A stretch of DNA of 64,000 bases, from NCBI RefSeq assembly GCF_900626285.1, contig NZ_LR131147.1, positions 1,010,609 to 1,074,608 on the forward strand. The letters are read 5' to 3'. The notes under the pieces are model-generated. The model searched no databases. It was not told where the DNA came from and saw only the letters and a list, made by a program, of their open reading frames with translations. Each line of letters starts with the position of its first letter. Within the stretch, counting starts at the first letter, position 1. This DNA comes from Intestinimonas massiliensis (ex Afouda et al. 2020) (lineage in GTDB: Bacteria; Bacillota; Clostridia; Oscillospirales; Oscillospiraceae). Position numbers and translations under genes: made by a program. Of the stretch, positions 42,089 to 51,518 are shown piece after piece.

Positions 42089-42759
42089 GTCCCGGCCTCC
42101 AGCATATACCCTCGCCCCCGGCTGGCGGCGATGCGCACGCTGGTGTGCAGGCTCTCCAGCTTGCGGCGCAGATAGGAGATGTAGGACCAGACCACGCTTA
42201 ATTCCGCCTCACTTTCATAGCCCCAGATCCGCTCCATCAGCTCCTCGGTGGACAGGAACCGGCCCTGCTGCCGCATGAGCAGCTCCAGCAGCTGGTACTC
42301 CCGGTTGCCCAGCCGCACCGAACCGCCGTTGGAGGACGCCTCAAAGGTGGTCCGGTCCAGGGTCAGGTCCCCCACCGTCAGCTGGTCCGGGGTGAACGAG
42401 CCGCTGCGCCGGGTCAGGGCCCGCACCCGGGCCACGAACTCTCCCATGGCGAAGGGCTTGGACAGGTAGTCGTCCGCCCCGGCGTTCAGGCCGCGGATGC
42501 GGTCGGTCACCTCCCCCTTGGCGGTGAGCAGCAGCACTGGGGTGGACACCCCCTTCTCCCGCAGCTGATGGAGCACCTCCAGCCCGTCCCGGCGGGGCAT
42601 CATGATATCCAATACCAGGCAGTCGTAGTTCTCCGCCAGACCGTAGTCCAGGGCGTCCTGCCCGTTGTCCACCACATCCACGGAGTAATGCTCCCGCTTC
42701 AGCATGGCCTCCAGGGCCTGGGCCAGGTCCCGCTCGTCATCGGCCACCAAGATCCGCAT
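42085..42759 (-). CDS. OmpR-family response regulator
   Basis: A 224-residue regulator. The receiver domain (1-120) has the acidic pair in VADDERD, the phospho-acceptor in LVLDIMMPRRDGLEVL and the lysine in LSKPFAMGEF; the C-terminal winged helix binds DNA (LTVGDLTLDRTTFEA, then ELLMRQQGRFLSTEELMERIW). ATG 42759 has AAAGGAG 11 bases upstream; GTG 42765 is also possible. It starts the operon with the overlapping kinase gene. Confidence 0.94.
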   Translation of the reverse strand: MRILVADDERDLAQALEAMLKREHYSVDVVDNGQDALDYGLAENYDCLVLDIMMPRRDGLEVLHQLREKGVSTPVLLLTAKGEVTDRIRGLNAGADDYLSKPFAMGEFVARVRALTRRSGSFTPDQLTVGDLTLDRTTFEASSNGGSVRLGNREYQLLELLMRQQGRFLSTEELMERIWGYESEAELSVVWSYISYLRRKLESLHTSVRIAASRGRGYMLEAGT

Positions 42760-42852
42760 ATGCACCAGTCTCCTTTTGTTGTTGTCTGGCGCAAGTTTAG
42801 CGGGTGGTTATGCCCTGGGTATGGATGCTTTTTTAACAATTTGAAAATTTTC

Positions 42853-43389
42853 TCAGGCCTCCCCGCCCAGATCCAGAGCGCAGGTCAGGGTGCCGTCATC
42901 CATCTGGACAAAGCTGAGGGCGATCTCATCGGTGCCGGACAGCAGGGTTACCGCCGCGGTGCCGTCCTCCCCCTCCGTCACGTCGGTGACCGAACCCTCG
43001 CTGAATTCCAGGGCGACGGTGCTGGTCACTTCCCCGTCCAGATCCAGCACGGACACCTCCACGGTGCCCGTCCCGGGCAGGCTTGCCACCGTCAGGGTGC
43101 CGTCCTCCGCCGTCAGGTACTCCGCCTCGGTGTCCCCGGCGGTAAAGCGTATGGTGGTGTCGGCCAGGGCAGCCCCCGCCTCATCCTGGAAGGAGGCCGT
43201 CATGGTCAGGGTGGCCTCCGGCTCCGCGGTGTCCGCCGGGCTCTCGGTCACCTCCTCCTGCACCGGGGTGTTGGTGGGATCGGGGCTGGGACTTGCGGTC
43301 TCCTCCGGCTCCTGCTCCGACGAGCAGGCTGCCATGGTCAGCAGAAGAGCCATGCCCAGGCCCAGGGTGATCCATTTATTGCATTTCAT
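42853..43389 (-). CDS. Lipoprotein of unknown function
   Basis: A 178-residue lipoprotein. Signal peptide with lipobox TMAAC (LLLTMAAC) near residue 20, then a low-complexity Pro/Glu/Thr stretch (EETASPSPDPTNTP) and a beta-rich domain with TMTASFQDEAGAALADTTIRFTA, similar to surface carboxypeptidase-regulatory-like folds. ATG 43389 has GGAGGT eight bases upstream. It lies 94 bases before the response regulator gene on the same strand and may be regulated by, or sensed by, the two-component pair. Confidence 0.8.
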   Translation of the reverse strand: MKCNKWITLGLGMALLLTMAACSSEQEPEETASPSPDPTNTPVQEEVTESPADTAEPEATLTMTASFQDEAGAALADTTIRFTAGDTEAEYLTAEDGTLTVASLPGTGTVEVSVLDLDGEVTSTVALEFSEGSVTDVTEGEDGTAAVTLLSGTDEIALSFVQMDDGTLTCALDLGGEA

Positions 43390-43567
43390 AGAGATTACCT
43401 CCAAAACGTAAGTTCGGGGCCTCGCCCCTTGGGGCTATCATACGCTCCCAACTCAAAAGCAGCTTTAAGCCGTCCTTTTAAGTTGCTTTAAAGTCCCGCA
43501 CCTATAATGTGGGTAATGCCCGTCCGGCCACCGGCCCGGCGGACACGGAAGTAAGGAGGGATCTGAT

Positions 43568-44587
43568 TTGATTGAGATCGACCATCTCACCAAACGCTAC
43601 GGCAGCCACACCGCAGTGTCAGACCTGTGTCTGACAGTGGAGCCGGGGCAGATCTACGGATTCCTGGGGCCAAACGGCGCCGGGAAGTCCACCACCATGA
43701 ATATCATGACCGGCTGCCTGGCCGCCACCGAGGGCACTGTGCGTATCGGCGGCCACGATATTTTTGAGGAACCGGCCCAGGCCAAGGCCCTCATCGGCTA
43801 CCTGCCGGAGCAGCCGCCCCTCTACCTGGACATGACCCCCCTGGAATATCTGGCCTTCGTGGCCCAGGCCAAGGGGGTGAGCCGGGAGGATCGGAAGCGG
43901 CAGCTGCATCGGGCCATGGAGGTCACCCAGATCGAGGGGGTGCAGAACCGGCTCATCAAGAACCTGTCCAAGGGCTACAAACAGCGGGTGGGCATTGCCC
44001 AGGCCCTGCTGGGAGACCCCAAGGTGGTGATCCTGGACGAGCCCACCGTAGGCCTGGACCCCATCCAGATCATCGAGATCCGGGACCTGATCCGGGAGCT
44101 GGGCAAGGAGCACACTGTCATTCTCAGCAGCCACATTCTGTCTGAGGTGCGGGCGGTGTGCCAGCAGATCATGATCATCTCCCGGGGCAAGCTGGTGGCC
44201 AGCGACACCCCGGACAATCTGGAAAAGCTGTTCGCCGGTACCGCCACCCTGGAACTCACCGTCAAGGGCAGCGAAGCTCAGGCCAGGGCGGTCCTGGGGG
44301 CCCTGCCCGGGGTGAGTTCCCTCACCTGCCGCCCGGGGGAGGAGGAGGGCCGCACGGCGGTCTCCCTGGAGACCGACCCGCCGGCGGATCTCAGCGAGGC
44401 CGCCTTCCGGGCCTGCGCGGCGGCTGATCTGCCCATCCTGCGGATGGATATGCGCCGGGCCAGCCTGGAGGACGTGTTCCTGGAGCTCACCGCCGCCGAC
44501 CAGCCGGCGGCTCCCGCCCCTGAGGCGAAGGGGCCTGAGGACGGGCCTTCCGGCCAGCCCGAGGACGAGGAGGATGAGGAATCTTGA
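43568..44587 (+). CDS. ABC transporter ATP-binding protein (GldA-like)
   Basis: A 339-residue ATPase. Walker A is GPNGAGKST in FLGPNGAGKSTTMNI, signature LSKGYKQRVGIA, Walker B VVILDEPTVGLDP and the H-loop in ILSSHILSE. The C-terminal 100 residues are a regulatory extension with an acidic tail. It starts with TTG 43568 after AAGGAGG and overlaps the permease gene. It is the first gene of a four-gene export-type operon with GldF- and GldG-like partners; the cargo is unknown. Confidence 0.93.
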   Translation: MIEIDHLTKRYGSHTAVSDLCLTVEPGQIYGFLGPNGAGKSTTMNIMTGCLAATEGTVRIGGHDIFEEPAQAKALIGYLPEQPPLYLDMTPLEYLAFVAQAKGVSREDRKRQLHRAMEVTQIEGVQNRLIKNLSKGYKQRVGIAQALLGDPKVVILDEPTVGLDPIQIIEIRDLIRELGKEHTVILSSHILSEVRAVCQQIMIISRGKLVASDTPDNLEKLFAGTATLELTVKGSEAQARAVLGALPGVSSLTCRPGEEEGRTAVSLETDPPADLSEAAFRACAAADLPILRMDMRRASLEDVFLELTAADQPAAPAPEAKGPEDGPSGQPEDEEDEES

Positions 44588-45447
44588 CCGCTATTTATCA
44601 ACGGGAGCTGCGCTCCTATTTCCACGGCATGACCGGGTACGTGTTCATCGCCTTCCTGCTGCTGTTCGCCGGCATCTACACCATGTTCTACAACCTGAGC
44701 AGCGGCTACCCCAACTTTGAATACGTGCTCCAGGCCATGACCATCATCTATCTGATCGCCATTCCCATTCTGACCATGCGGGTCATCGCCGAGGAGCGGC
44801 GGCAGAAAACCGACCAGCTGCTCTACACCCTGCCCATCGGCATGACCCGGGTGGTGCTTGGCAAGTACCTGGCCATGGTGACGGTGGTGGCCGCCCCCTG
44901 CGTGGTGATGGCCTTCTACCCCCTGCTGCTGTCCACGTTCGGCACGGTCTCCTTCCCCACCGCCTACGGCGCCCTGGTGGGCTTCTTCCTGCTGTCCGCC
45001 GCCCTGGCCGCCATCGGCCTGCTCATCTCCTCCCTGACGGAAAACCAGGCGGTGGCCGCCGGGCTGTGCTTCGCCGTCATGCTGCTGCTGTACTTCATGT
45101 CCTCCCTGTCCTCCTTCGTGCCCAGCTCCGCCGGCGCCTCCCTGGGTGCCCTGCTGGTCACCATCCTGGTGATCGCCATTCTGGTCCGCATCTTTACCCG
45201 ATCCACCCCGGCGGCGGTCATCACCGGCCTGGTGGGGGAAGGCATCCTCCTGGCCGCCTATCTGACGGCCTCCGATTCCTTTTCCGGCCTCTTCGGCCGG
45301 GTGGTGGACGGCCTGTCCGTCTTTGCCCGGTTCAGCACCTTTGTGGACGGCATGTTTGACTGGACTGCGGTCATTTATTATCTCTCCATCATCGCTGTAG
45401 CCCTCTTCCTGGCGGTGCAGTCCATGGAGAAGCGGAGGTGGAGCTGA
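44584..45447 (+). CDS. ABC-2 type permease (GldF-like)
   Basis: A 287-residue permease with six or more membrane helices. RELRSYFHGMTGYVFIAFLLLFAGIY at the start and RVIAEERRQKTDQLLYTLP in the first cytoplasmic loop are typical of the GldF/NosY-like ABC-2 group. TTG 44584 overlaps the ATPase stop, with GAGGA upstream. It pairs with the ATPase before it; the GldG-like gene follows directly. Confidence 0.9.
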   Translation: MTAIYQRELRSYFHGMTGYVFIAFLLLFAGIYTMFYNLSSGYPNFEYVLQAMTIIYLIAIPILTMRVIAEERRQKTDQLLYTLPIGMTRVVLGKYLAMVTVVAAPCVVMAFYPLLLSTFGTVSFPTAYGALVGFFLLSAALAAIGLLISSLTENQAVAAGLCFAVMLLLYFMSSLSSFVPSSAGASLGALLVTILVIAILVRIFTRSTPAAVITGLVGEGILLAAYLTASDSFSGLFGRVVDGLSVFARFSTFVDGMFDWTAVIYYLSIIAVALFLAVQSMEKRRWS

Positions 45448-46901
45448 TGAAGTGGAAAAAACCGGACGGGGCCTCTCTGAAGCGCTCCTTCCACACCCGG
45501 ACCTTCCGGGCGGGCGGCTACAGCCTGGCGGCGGCGGCTGTGGTCATCGCCATCGCCGTGGCCATCAACCTGGTGGTGGGCGCCCTGCCCGCCGACTGGA
45601 CCAAGATCGACCTGACCAGCAGCGGGCTATACTCCCTGTCCTCCCAGACCCAGCAGATAATCTCCGGTCTGGAGGATGAGGTCACCGTGTACTGGATCGT
45701 CCAGAGCGGCTCGGAGGATGACACCATCGGGGAGCTGCTGGACCGATATGAGGATCTGTCCAAAAACCTGAAGGTAGAAGAAAAGGACCCGGTGGTCTAC
45801 CCCAACTTCGCCCAGCAGTACACCAGTGAGAGCCTGTCCAACAACTCCCTGATTGTGGTCTGCGGGGACCGCAGCCGCTATATCAGCAACTATGACATCT
45901 ATGTCACCGACTATGAGTCCTACTACACCAGCGGCACCGCCTCCACCCAGTTCGACGGGGAGAGCCAGCTAACCTCCGCCGTGGACTATGTGACCAACGA
46001 GGATCTGCCTGTGGTGTACACCCTCACCGGCCACGGGGAGAGCGACCTGCCCTCCAGTCTGTCCGGCGGCGCCGAGGAGGAAAACCTGCTGCTGGAGGAC
46101 CTGAGCCTGCTCACTGAGGAGGCGGTGCCTGAGGACGCCGACGCCCTCATCATCTACGCCCCCCAGAGCGACATCTCGGAGGACGAGAAGGATATGATCC
46201 TCACCTACCTCCAGGGGGGCGGCAAGCTGCTGCTGGTCACCGACTACTCCGACACCGAGATGCCCAACCTGGCGGCGGTAATGGAGTACTACGGCACCTC
46301 CCTGGTGGACGGCATTGTCATGGAGGGGGACAGCAGCCACCATATGCGGGGCTCCAGCTACTACCTGCTGCCCGACATCGGCAGTCATGACATCACCTCC
46401 CCCCTGGCCGACGGCGGCTACTACGTGCTCATGCCGGTGGCCCAGGGCATTTCCGTGTCCGACCAGCTGCGGGACGGGCTCACTGTCACCCAGCTGCTCA
46501 CCACCACCTCTTCCTCCTACTCCAAGACGGACGGCTACGACCTGACCACCTACGACAAGGAGGACGGAGACATCGACGGGCCCTTCGCCCTGGGCGTGGC
46601 CATCTCCGAGGAGGTGGAGGACGGCACCACCGGCGTGGTGTGGCTCACCACCAGCCATATGTTCGACGAGGAGACCGATATGCTGGTGTCCGGTGCCAAC
46701 ACCGACCTGTTCCTCAACGCCCTGGACTGGATGTGCCAGCGGGAGAGCGCCATCTCCATCCGGGCCAAGGATCTGTCCGCCGAGTACCTGACGGTGCCCT
46801 CGGCCGACGCCTCCACCTGGAGCCTGATCCTGGTGGTTACCCTGCCGGCGGTCTTCCTGATCGCGGGCGCCTATGTGACCATCGTAAGGAGGAAGCGCTG
46901 A
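45447..46901 (+). CDS. GldG-family ABC auxiliary protein
   Basis: A 484-residue membrane protein with one N-terminal helix (about 22-45) and a C-terminal helix (ILVVTLPAVFLIAGAYVTIV), with a GldG-type extracytoplasmic domain between them: DWTKIDLTSSGLYSLSSQTQ and EDADALIIYAPQSDISEDEK. GldG proteins work with GldA/GldF-like transporters; outside gliding bacteria their role is unclear. ATG 45447 follows GGAGGTGGAGC and shares a base with the permease stop. It ends one base before the next gene's ATG. Confidence 0.88.
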   Translation: MKWKKPDGASLKRSFHTRTFRAGGYSLAAAAVVIAIAVAINLVVGALPADWTKIDLTSSGLYSLSSQTQQIISGLEDEVTVYWIVQSGSEDDTIGELLDRYEDLSKNLKVEEKDPVVYPNFAQQYTSESLSNNSLIVVCGDRSRYISNYDIYVTDYESYYTSGTASTQFDGESQLTSAVDYVTNEDLPVVYTLTGHGESDLPSSLSGGAEEENLLLEDLSLLTEEAVPEDADALIIYAPQSDISEDEKDMILTYLQGGGKLLLVTDYSDTEMPNLAAVMEYYGTSLVDGIVMEGDSSHHMRGSSYYLLPDIGSHDITSPLADGGYYVLMPVAQGISVSDQLRDGLTVTQLLTTTSSSYSKTDGYDLTTYDKEDGDIDGPFALGVAISEEVEDGTTGVVWLTTSHMFDEETDMLVSGANTDLFLNALDWMCQRESAISIRAKDLSAEYLTVPSADASTWSLILVVTLPAVFLIAGAYVTIVRRKR

Positions 46902-48301
46902 TGAAACGTGGAAGCAAACTGCTGCTGCTGTGCATGGCCCTGGTGGTCCTGGGTGCCTGCTACGTGGCGGTGCGGCAGCTCACCGCCGACCCGGAGGAGG
47001 ACGAGGGCATCGCCCTGGCAGGGCCGGAGACCCCTTCCCAGCTGTCCTGGACCGACGACAGCGGCACCCTCACCCTGGAACACGAGGGGGACGAGGGGTG
47101 GATCTGCGCCGACGACACCGCCTTTCCCCTGGACCAGACCGTGCCGGAGGACATGACCGCCGCCCTGGCGGCAGTCACCGCCAGCCGGCAGATCGACACG
47201 CCGGAATCCCTGGCCGACTACGGCCTGGACGAGCCGGCTCTCACCGTCACCGCCCTGGACGAGGACGGTACGGAGTACAGCTACGCCTTCGGCAACACCA
47301 ACGAGCTGACGGGAGAGTATTATATGCTGTACAACGGAGACCAGGACACCGTCTACCTGGTGGACTCCGCTCTCCACGACGCCTTCAATCTGGACCTGTA
47401 CGACATGGTGCAGATGGAGGATCTGCCCGAGTTCGGCTCGGTCACCGCCCTGTCGGTGGAGCAGCCTGACGGAAGCCTCTCCCTCATTTACGAGGAGGAC
47501 AGCACCGGCCTGTGCTACGACACCAGCAAGCACTGGTTCCTGGAGCAGGGGGATTCCCTTCTGGCCCTGGATTCCAGCAAGGTCAGCACCCTGACCGGCG
47601 CCGTCACCGGGCTGTTCTGGGATTCCTGCGTCACCTATGACGTGGACGACCAGGAGCTCACCGCCTGGGGGCTGGACGACAGCGCGGCCATCGTCACCGC
47701 TGTCTACACCGCCGCCATTGACGAGGGGGAGGACACCGCCGAGCCGGAGACCTTCGTGCTCCGGCTGGGCAGCACCAGCGATGAGGGCACCTACGCCATG
47801 CTGGAGGGCTCCTCCATGGTGTACCTGATCAGCGCGGACACTGCCGACACCCTGCGCTACGCCTCCTACTCCTCCCTGCGGCCCGACAATCTCTGCTCCA
47901 TGGACTGGGATACGGTGGACCGGCTGGACATCACCCTGGACGGCACCACCTACACCATCTCCTTTGACGAGACCGAGACCGAGGTGGACGGTGAGACCGA
48001 GACCACCACCCGCTACACCTGGGACGGCCAGGAGCTGGACAGCACCGATGTGGAGAGCATGCTCTCCACCGTCAACAGCCTGACCGCCGCGGGGGATGCC
48101 TCCGGCTCCGCCGATGACAGTCCCCTGGTCACCTTCACCTTCCACCGCAACACCAACGACTTCAGCCAGCTGACCCTGACCCTGTATCCCTGGGACACCG
48201 GCTCCTGCCTGGCCGTCTTTACCGGCGAGAGCGGCCGGCTGGTGGACCGCAGCGCGGTCACCGACCTGACCGAGCAAATTCAGGCCCTGTTTGCCCAATA
48301 A
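46901..48301 (+). CDS. DUF4340-domain membrane protein
   Basis: A 466-residue protein. After an N-terminal anchor (LLLLCMALVVLGACYVAV) it has the DUF4340 beta repeats (WTDDSGTLTLEHEGDEGWIC; DYGLDEPALTVTALDEDGTEYSYAFGNTN and similar), always found next to GldG-like genes. It is the last gene of the ABC operon, sharing a base with the previous stop and having AAGGAGG upstream. Acidic composition suggests an extracytoplasmic location. Confidence 0.88.
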   Translation: MKRGSKLLLLCMALVVLGACYVAVRQLTADPEEDEGIALAGPETPSQLSWTDDSGTLTLEHEGDEGWICADDTAFPLDQTVPEDMTAALAAVTASRQIDTPESLADYGLDEPALTVTALDEDGTEYSYAFGNTNELTGEYYMLYNGDQDTVYLVDSALHDAFNLDLYDMVQMEDLPEFGSVTALSVEQPDGSLSLIYEEDSTGLCYDTSKHWFLEQGDSLLALDSSKVSTLTGAVTGLFWDSCVTYDVDDQELTAWGLDDSAAIVTAVYTAAIDEGEDTAEPETFVLRLGSTSDEGTYAMLEGSSMVYLISADTADTLRYASYSSLRPDNLCSMDWDTVDRLDITLDGTTYTISFDETETEVDGETETTTRYTWDGQELDSTDVESMLSTVNSLTAAGDASGSADDSPLVTFTFHRNTNDFSQLTLTLYPWDTGSCLAVFTGESGRLVDRSAVTDLTEQIQALFAQ

Positions 48302-48305
48302 GAAA

Positions 48306-48346
48306 AAAACGTCCGCCCCGGACCAAAAGTCCGGGGCGGACGTTTT
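48306..48346. terminator. Terminator between ABC operon and lysC
   Basis: An 18-base stem (AAAACGTCCGCCCCGGAC and complement) with a five-base loop and T's on both sides; it serves both convergent units. Confidence 0.93.
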
Positions 48347-48361
48347 CGTATGTTCCGTGAT

Positions 48362-49585
48362 TCAGTTGCCGTTGAACTCGTGGAAGAAGCGGTCGTGGAT
48401 GACCTGCACCGCACGGTCAGCCTCCGGCAGGTCCACCAGAACGGAGACCTTGATCTCACTGGTGGAGATCATGTTGATGTTGATGCCGGCGTTGTACAGG
48501 GCCTCGAACATCTTGGCGGCCACACCGGGATTATGCACCATGCCGGCGCCCACGATGGACACCTTGGCGATGGAATCGGTCACGTCGATGTGGTCAAAGC
48601 CCAGGGCGGTCTTGTGGTCCTCCAGAGCCTGCTTGGCCCGTTCCATATCCTGCTTGCCCACGGTGAAGCTGATGTCCTTGGTGTTGTGGCGGCCGATGGA
48701 CTGCAGGATGATGTCCACGTTTACGTTCTCCTTCGCCAGCAGGGAGAAGATCTTAAAGGCAACGCCCGGCTCATCGGGCAGACCCACCACAGCCAGACGG
48801 GCCACATTCTTATCGCAGGCTACCCCGCTGATATGCATTTTTTCCATGGTCTTTGCAACCTCCTTGACTTTCGTACCCGGTTTGCCGGAAAAGCTGGAGA
48901 GCACCTCCAGACTGATGCCGTATCGCTTGGCCATCTCCACCGAGCGGTTGTGGAGCACCTGGGCCCCCAGCGTGGCCAGCTCCAGCATCTCGTCGTAGGT
49001 GATCTCCTCCAGCTGGAAGGCCTCCGGCACCACCCGGGGGTCGGCGGTAAAGACGCCGTCCACGTCGGTGTAGATCTGACACAGATCGGCGTGGAGTACG
49101 GCCGCCAGCGCTACCGCGGAGGTGTCCGAGCCGCCCCGGCCCAGGGTGGTGATGTCCTCGTATTTATTGATGCCCTGGAAGCCGGTGACGATAACGATGG
49201 CCTTCTTGTCCAGCTCAGCCAGCACCCGCTCGGTGTTCACCCGCTTGATGCGGGCGTCACCGTAGGTGGAGTTGGTGCGGAAGCCGGCCTGCCAGCCGGT
49301 CAGAGAGATCACAGGATAGCCCATGGCCTCAATGGCCATGGCGCACAGGGAACAGGAGATCTGCTCACCGGTGGACAGGAGCATATCCATCTCCCGCTTG
49401 GAGCCGTGGGGATTGATCTCCGCGGCCTTGGCGATCAGGTCGTCGGTGGTGTCCCCCTGGGCGGAGAGCACCGCCACAACGCTGTGGCCCCGGCGATAAG
49501 TCTCAGTAATGATGCGGGCCACGTTGCGGATGCGGTCCGCGTCCGCGACAGAGCTGCCGCCGAACTTTTGCACGATGAGTCCCAT
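48362..49585 (-). CDS. lysC: Aspartate kinase
   Basis: A 407-residue enzyme that phosphorylates aspartate, the first step to lysine, threonine and methionine. The start IVQKFGGSSVADADRI is the kinase signature; QGDTTDDLI and TLGRGGSDTSAVALAA hold the substrate and nucleotide sites. Two ACT domains (about 265-400, with NVDIILQSIG and INMISTSEIKVSVLV) give feedback control by end-product amino acids. It is the last gene of an aspartate-pathway unit with hom and an ACT regulator. Confidence 0.96.
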   Translation of the reverse strand: MGLIVQKFGGSSVADADRIRNVARIITETYRRGHSVVAVLSAQGDTTDDLIAKAAEINPHGSKREMDMLLSTGEQISCSLCAMAIEAMGYPVISLTGWQAGFRTNSTYGDARIKRVNTERVLAELDKKAIVIVTGFQGINKYEDITTLGRGGSDTSAVALAAVLHADLCQIYTDVDGVFTADPRVVPEAFQLEEITYDEMLELATLGAQVLHNRSVEMAKRYGISLEVLSSFSGKPGTKVKEVAKTMEKMHISGVACDKNVARLAVVGLPDEPGVAFKIFSLLAKENVNVDIILQSIGRHNTKDISFTVGKQDMERAKQALEDHKTALGFDHIDVTDSIAKVSIVGAGMVHNPGVAAKMFEALYNAGININMISTSEIKVSVLVDLPEADRAVQVIHDRFFHEFNGN

Positions 49586-49665
49586 TGGTGTTTGTACCCC
49601 CTAAATCACAGGAAAATCTATACTGCCGCCCGCTGCCTTATCCTATGCGGCGGCGGTCATACCGG

Positions 49666-50877
49666 TCAATCCAGCACCCGGAAAACCGAGCAGGGCTTCA
49701 GCCCCGCCAGGCGCTGGTCCAGCGCACCCCGGGTCATGGGCTCGGTCACAAGGGCGAACTCCCCCTCCGGGGCGCCCGACCGGGCCAGCAGGGCACGGTC
49801 CGGGAACACGGCCTTGGCCTGCTCCGCCGTCCCCTCCACCCGGATATACCAGGCGCTCTCCAGGTCGGCGGGAGAGACGGTCACGTCCTCGCCGCCCTCG
49901 GACCAGAACATCCGCTTCTTCTCGTCCCGGTGCTTGGCCGCGTCGATCACGTCGGCTACCACCGCCGAGGCGGTGGGCAGCTTGCCGGCGCCCCGCCCGT
50001 AAAACATGACCTCGCCGATGGCGTTGCCCTTCACCGTAATGGCGTTGAACACATCCTCCACGCCGGCCAGCGGGTCCTCCTGATCCACCAGGTGGGGCGC
50101 CACATAGGCGCACACCTTGCCGTCCGCCCGGCGCATGGCCCGGCCCAACAGCTTGATCTTCTTCCCGCAGGACTCCGCGTAGGCTACATCCGCCAGGGTC
50201 ACGCCGGTGATGCCCTCGGTGGGCACCTGCCGGGGATAGACGTGCCGGCCGAAGGCCAGGGAGGCCAGAATGCAGATCTTGCGGCAGGCGTCATGGCCCT
50301 CGATGTCGGCGGTGGGGTCCTGCTCGGCGTAGCCGTTGGCCTGAGCCTCCTTCAGGGCGGCGTCAAAGCTCAGTCCCGCCCGGATCATCCGGGTCAGGAT
50401 ATAGTTGGTGGTGCCGTTGAGGATGCCGCACAGCTCCTCGATCTCATTGGCCGCCAGGCACTGGTTCAGGGGCCGGATAATGGGGATGCCGCCCCCCACA
50501 CTGGCCTCGAACAGATAGCTGACCCCCTTCTCCTGGGCCAGCCGCAGCAGCTCGCAGCCGTGCTCGGCCACCAGCTCCTTGTTGGAGGTGACCACGCTCT
50601 TGCCTGCCATCAGCGCCCGTCGGGTGAAGTCCAGGGCCACCTTGGCGCCTCCGATGGTCTCCACCACGATGCTGACCTCCGGATCGTTCTCAATGATGCT
50701 GAAGTCGTGCACCACCTTGTCGGCAAAGGGGCTGTCGGGGAAATCCCGCACGTCCAGAATATATTTCAGGCGGATCAGATCGTCCACCTTCCGGTCGATA
50801 TGGGGACCGTTGGTGGCCAGCACTTCCGCCACGCCGGACCCTACCACGCCAAAGCCCAGGATCGCCACGTTCACCAT
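49666..50877 (-). CDS. hom: Homoserine dehydrogenase
   Basis: A 403-residue NAD(P)H enzyme that reduces aspartate semialdehyde to homoserine. It has the Rossmann start AILGFGVVGSGVAEVL, catalytic-domain residues in GGGIPIIRPLNQCL and NGTTNYILTRM, and a shorter C-terminal domain. ATG 50877 has AAAGGAGAG eight bases upstream. It lies between the ACT regulator gene and lysC on the same strand, so the two first branch enzymes are coexpressed. Confidence 0.96.
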   Translation of the reverse strand: MVNVAILGFGVVGSGVAEVLATNGPHIDRKVDDLIRLKYILDVRDFPDSPFADKVVHDFSIIENDPEVSIVVETIGGAKVALDFTRRALMAGKSVVTSNKELVAEHGCELLRLAQEKGVSYLFEASVGGGIPIIRPLNQCLAANEIEELCGILNGTTNYILTRMIRAGLSFDAALKEAQANGYAEQDPTADIEGHDACRKICILASLAFGRHVYPRQVPTEGITGVTLADVAYAESCGKKIKLLGRAMRRADGKVCAYVAPHLVDQEDPLAGVEDVFNAITVKGNAIGEVMFYGRGAGKLPTASAVVADVIDAAKHRDEKKRMFWSEGGEDVTVSPADLESAWYIRVEGTAEQAKAVFPDRALLARSGAPEGEFALVTEPMTRGALDQRLAGLKPCSVFRVLD

Positions 50878-50907
50878 GGTATTGCTCTCCTTTCTGTCTT
50901 ACGGGCC

Positions 50908-51348
50908 TCAGCCCGCCAAAATCTCACAGCGCAGGACGGCCTGCTGGTTCTGCACCTGCTCCAGCAGTTCCTCCAGAGAGATCTGAAGGCCCGACGTCTC
51001 CGCCCCGATGGTCACCGCCGCGCAGCCATTCACCGGAATGGCCTGGTTGATGGTGAGAATATTCCCGCCGGTCTGGGCAAAAATACGCAGGACAGAAGAC
51101 AATCCCCCCGGCTCATCCTTCAGCAGGATCTGGAAGGTGACGATCCGGCCGTGGAGCATGTCGTTGAAGGGCTGCACCGCGTCCTTGTACTTGTAAAAAG
51201 CGCTTCGGCTGATACCCACCCGCCGGGCCGCCAGGTTCACTGTATCCACCTCGCCGGTCTCCAGCAGGCGTTTGGCCTCCGCCACCTTCAGAAAGACCTC
51301 AGGCAGGGCACTGGCCTCCACAATAAAATAGTTGGGTGTCTTTCCCAT
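50908..51348 (-). CDS. ACT-domain protein (PheB/UPF0735-like)
   Basis: A 146-residue regulator. The N-terminus contains an HTH-like segment (ETGEVDTVNLAARRVGISRSAFYKYKD), the C-terminal half an ACT domain (RIVTFQILLKDEPGGLSSVL, then NILTINQAIPVNGCAAVTI), the pattern of the UPF0735/PheB group. It likely senses an amino acid and controls the aspartate pathway, being first in the unit with hom and lysC. ATG 51348 follows GGAGGT. A promoter lies at 51404-51432. Confidence 0.9.
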   Translation of the reverse strand: MGKTPNYFIVEASALPEVFLKVAEAKRLLETGEVDTVNLAARRVGISRSAFYKYKDAVQPFNDMLHGRIVTFQILLKDEPGGLSSVLRIFAQTGGNILTINQAIPVNGCAAVTIGAETSGLQISLEELLEQVQNQQAVLRCEILAG

Positions 51349-51403
51349 GGATAACCTCCGGACTGTCCTTATTAGGAAGTCATTTGTCTGTGTCTTGTGG
51401 TCT

Positions 51404-51432
51404 ATTGTAGCACACCCTCCCCGCTGCCGCAA
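51404..51432 (-). promoter_or_regulatory. Promoter of the ACT-hom-lysC unit
   Basis: On the reverse strand, TTGCGG, 17 bases, TACAAT, about 56 bases upstream of the ACT gene. No T-box or lysine riboswitch was recognised in this short leader. Confidence 0.5.
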
Positions 51433-51518
51433 GGGTCCCTTTCTCCTTTGCCTGCTGATTTCAGGCCAGTCCCCTCCTCCATTTTTCGTCATTTTATACA
51501 TATCCAGTTTTTTGGGGG

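Noticed and set aside
43483..43508. TTGCTT ... TATAAT promoter for the ABC operon
   Set aside because: The boxes are only 14 bases apart, too short for a normal sigma-A promoter; a promoter is likely nearby but was not fixed.
48350..51354. Long forward frames opposite lysC and hom
   Set aside because: Shadow frames of GC-rich genes; lysC and hom on the reverse strand are full-length known enzymes.
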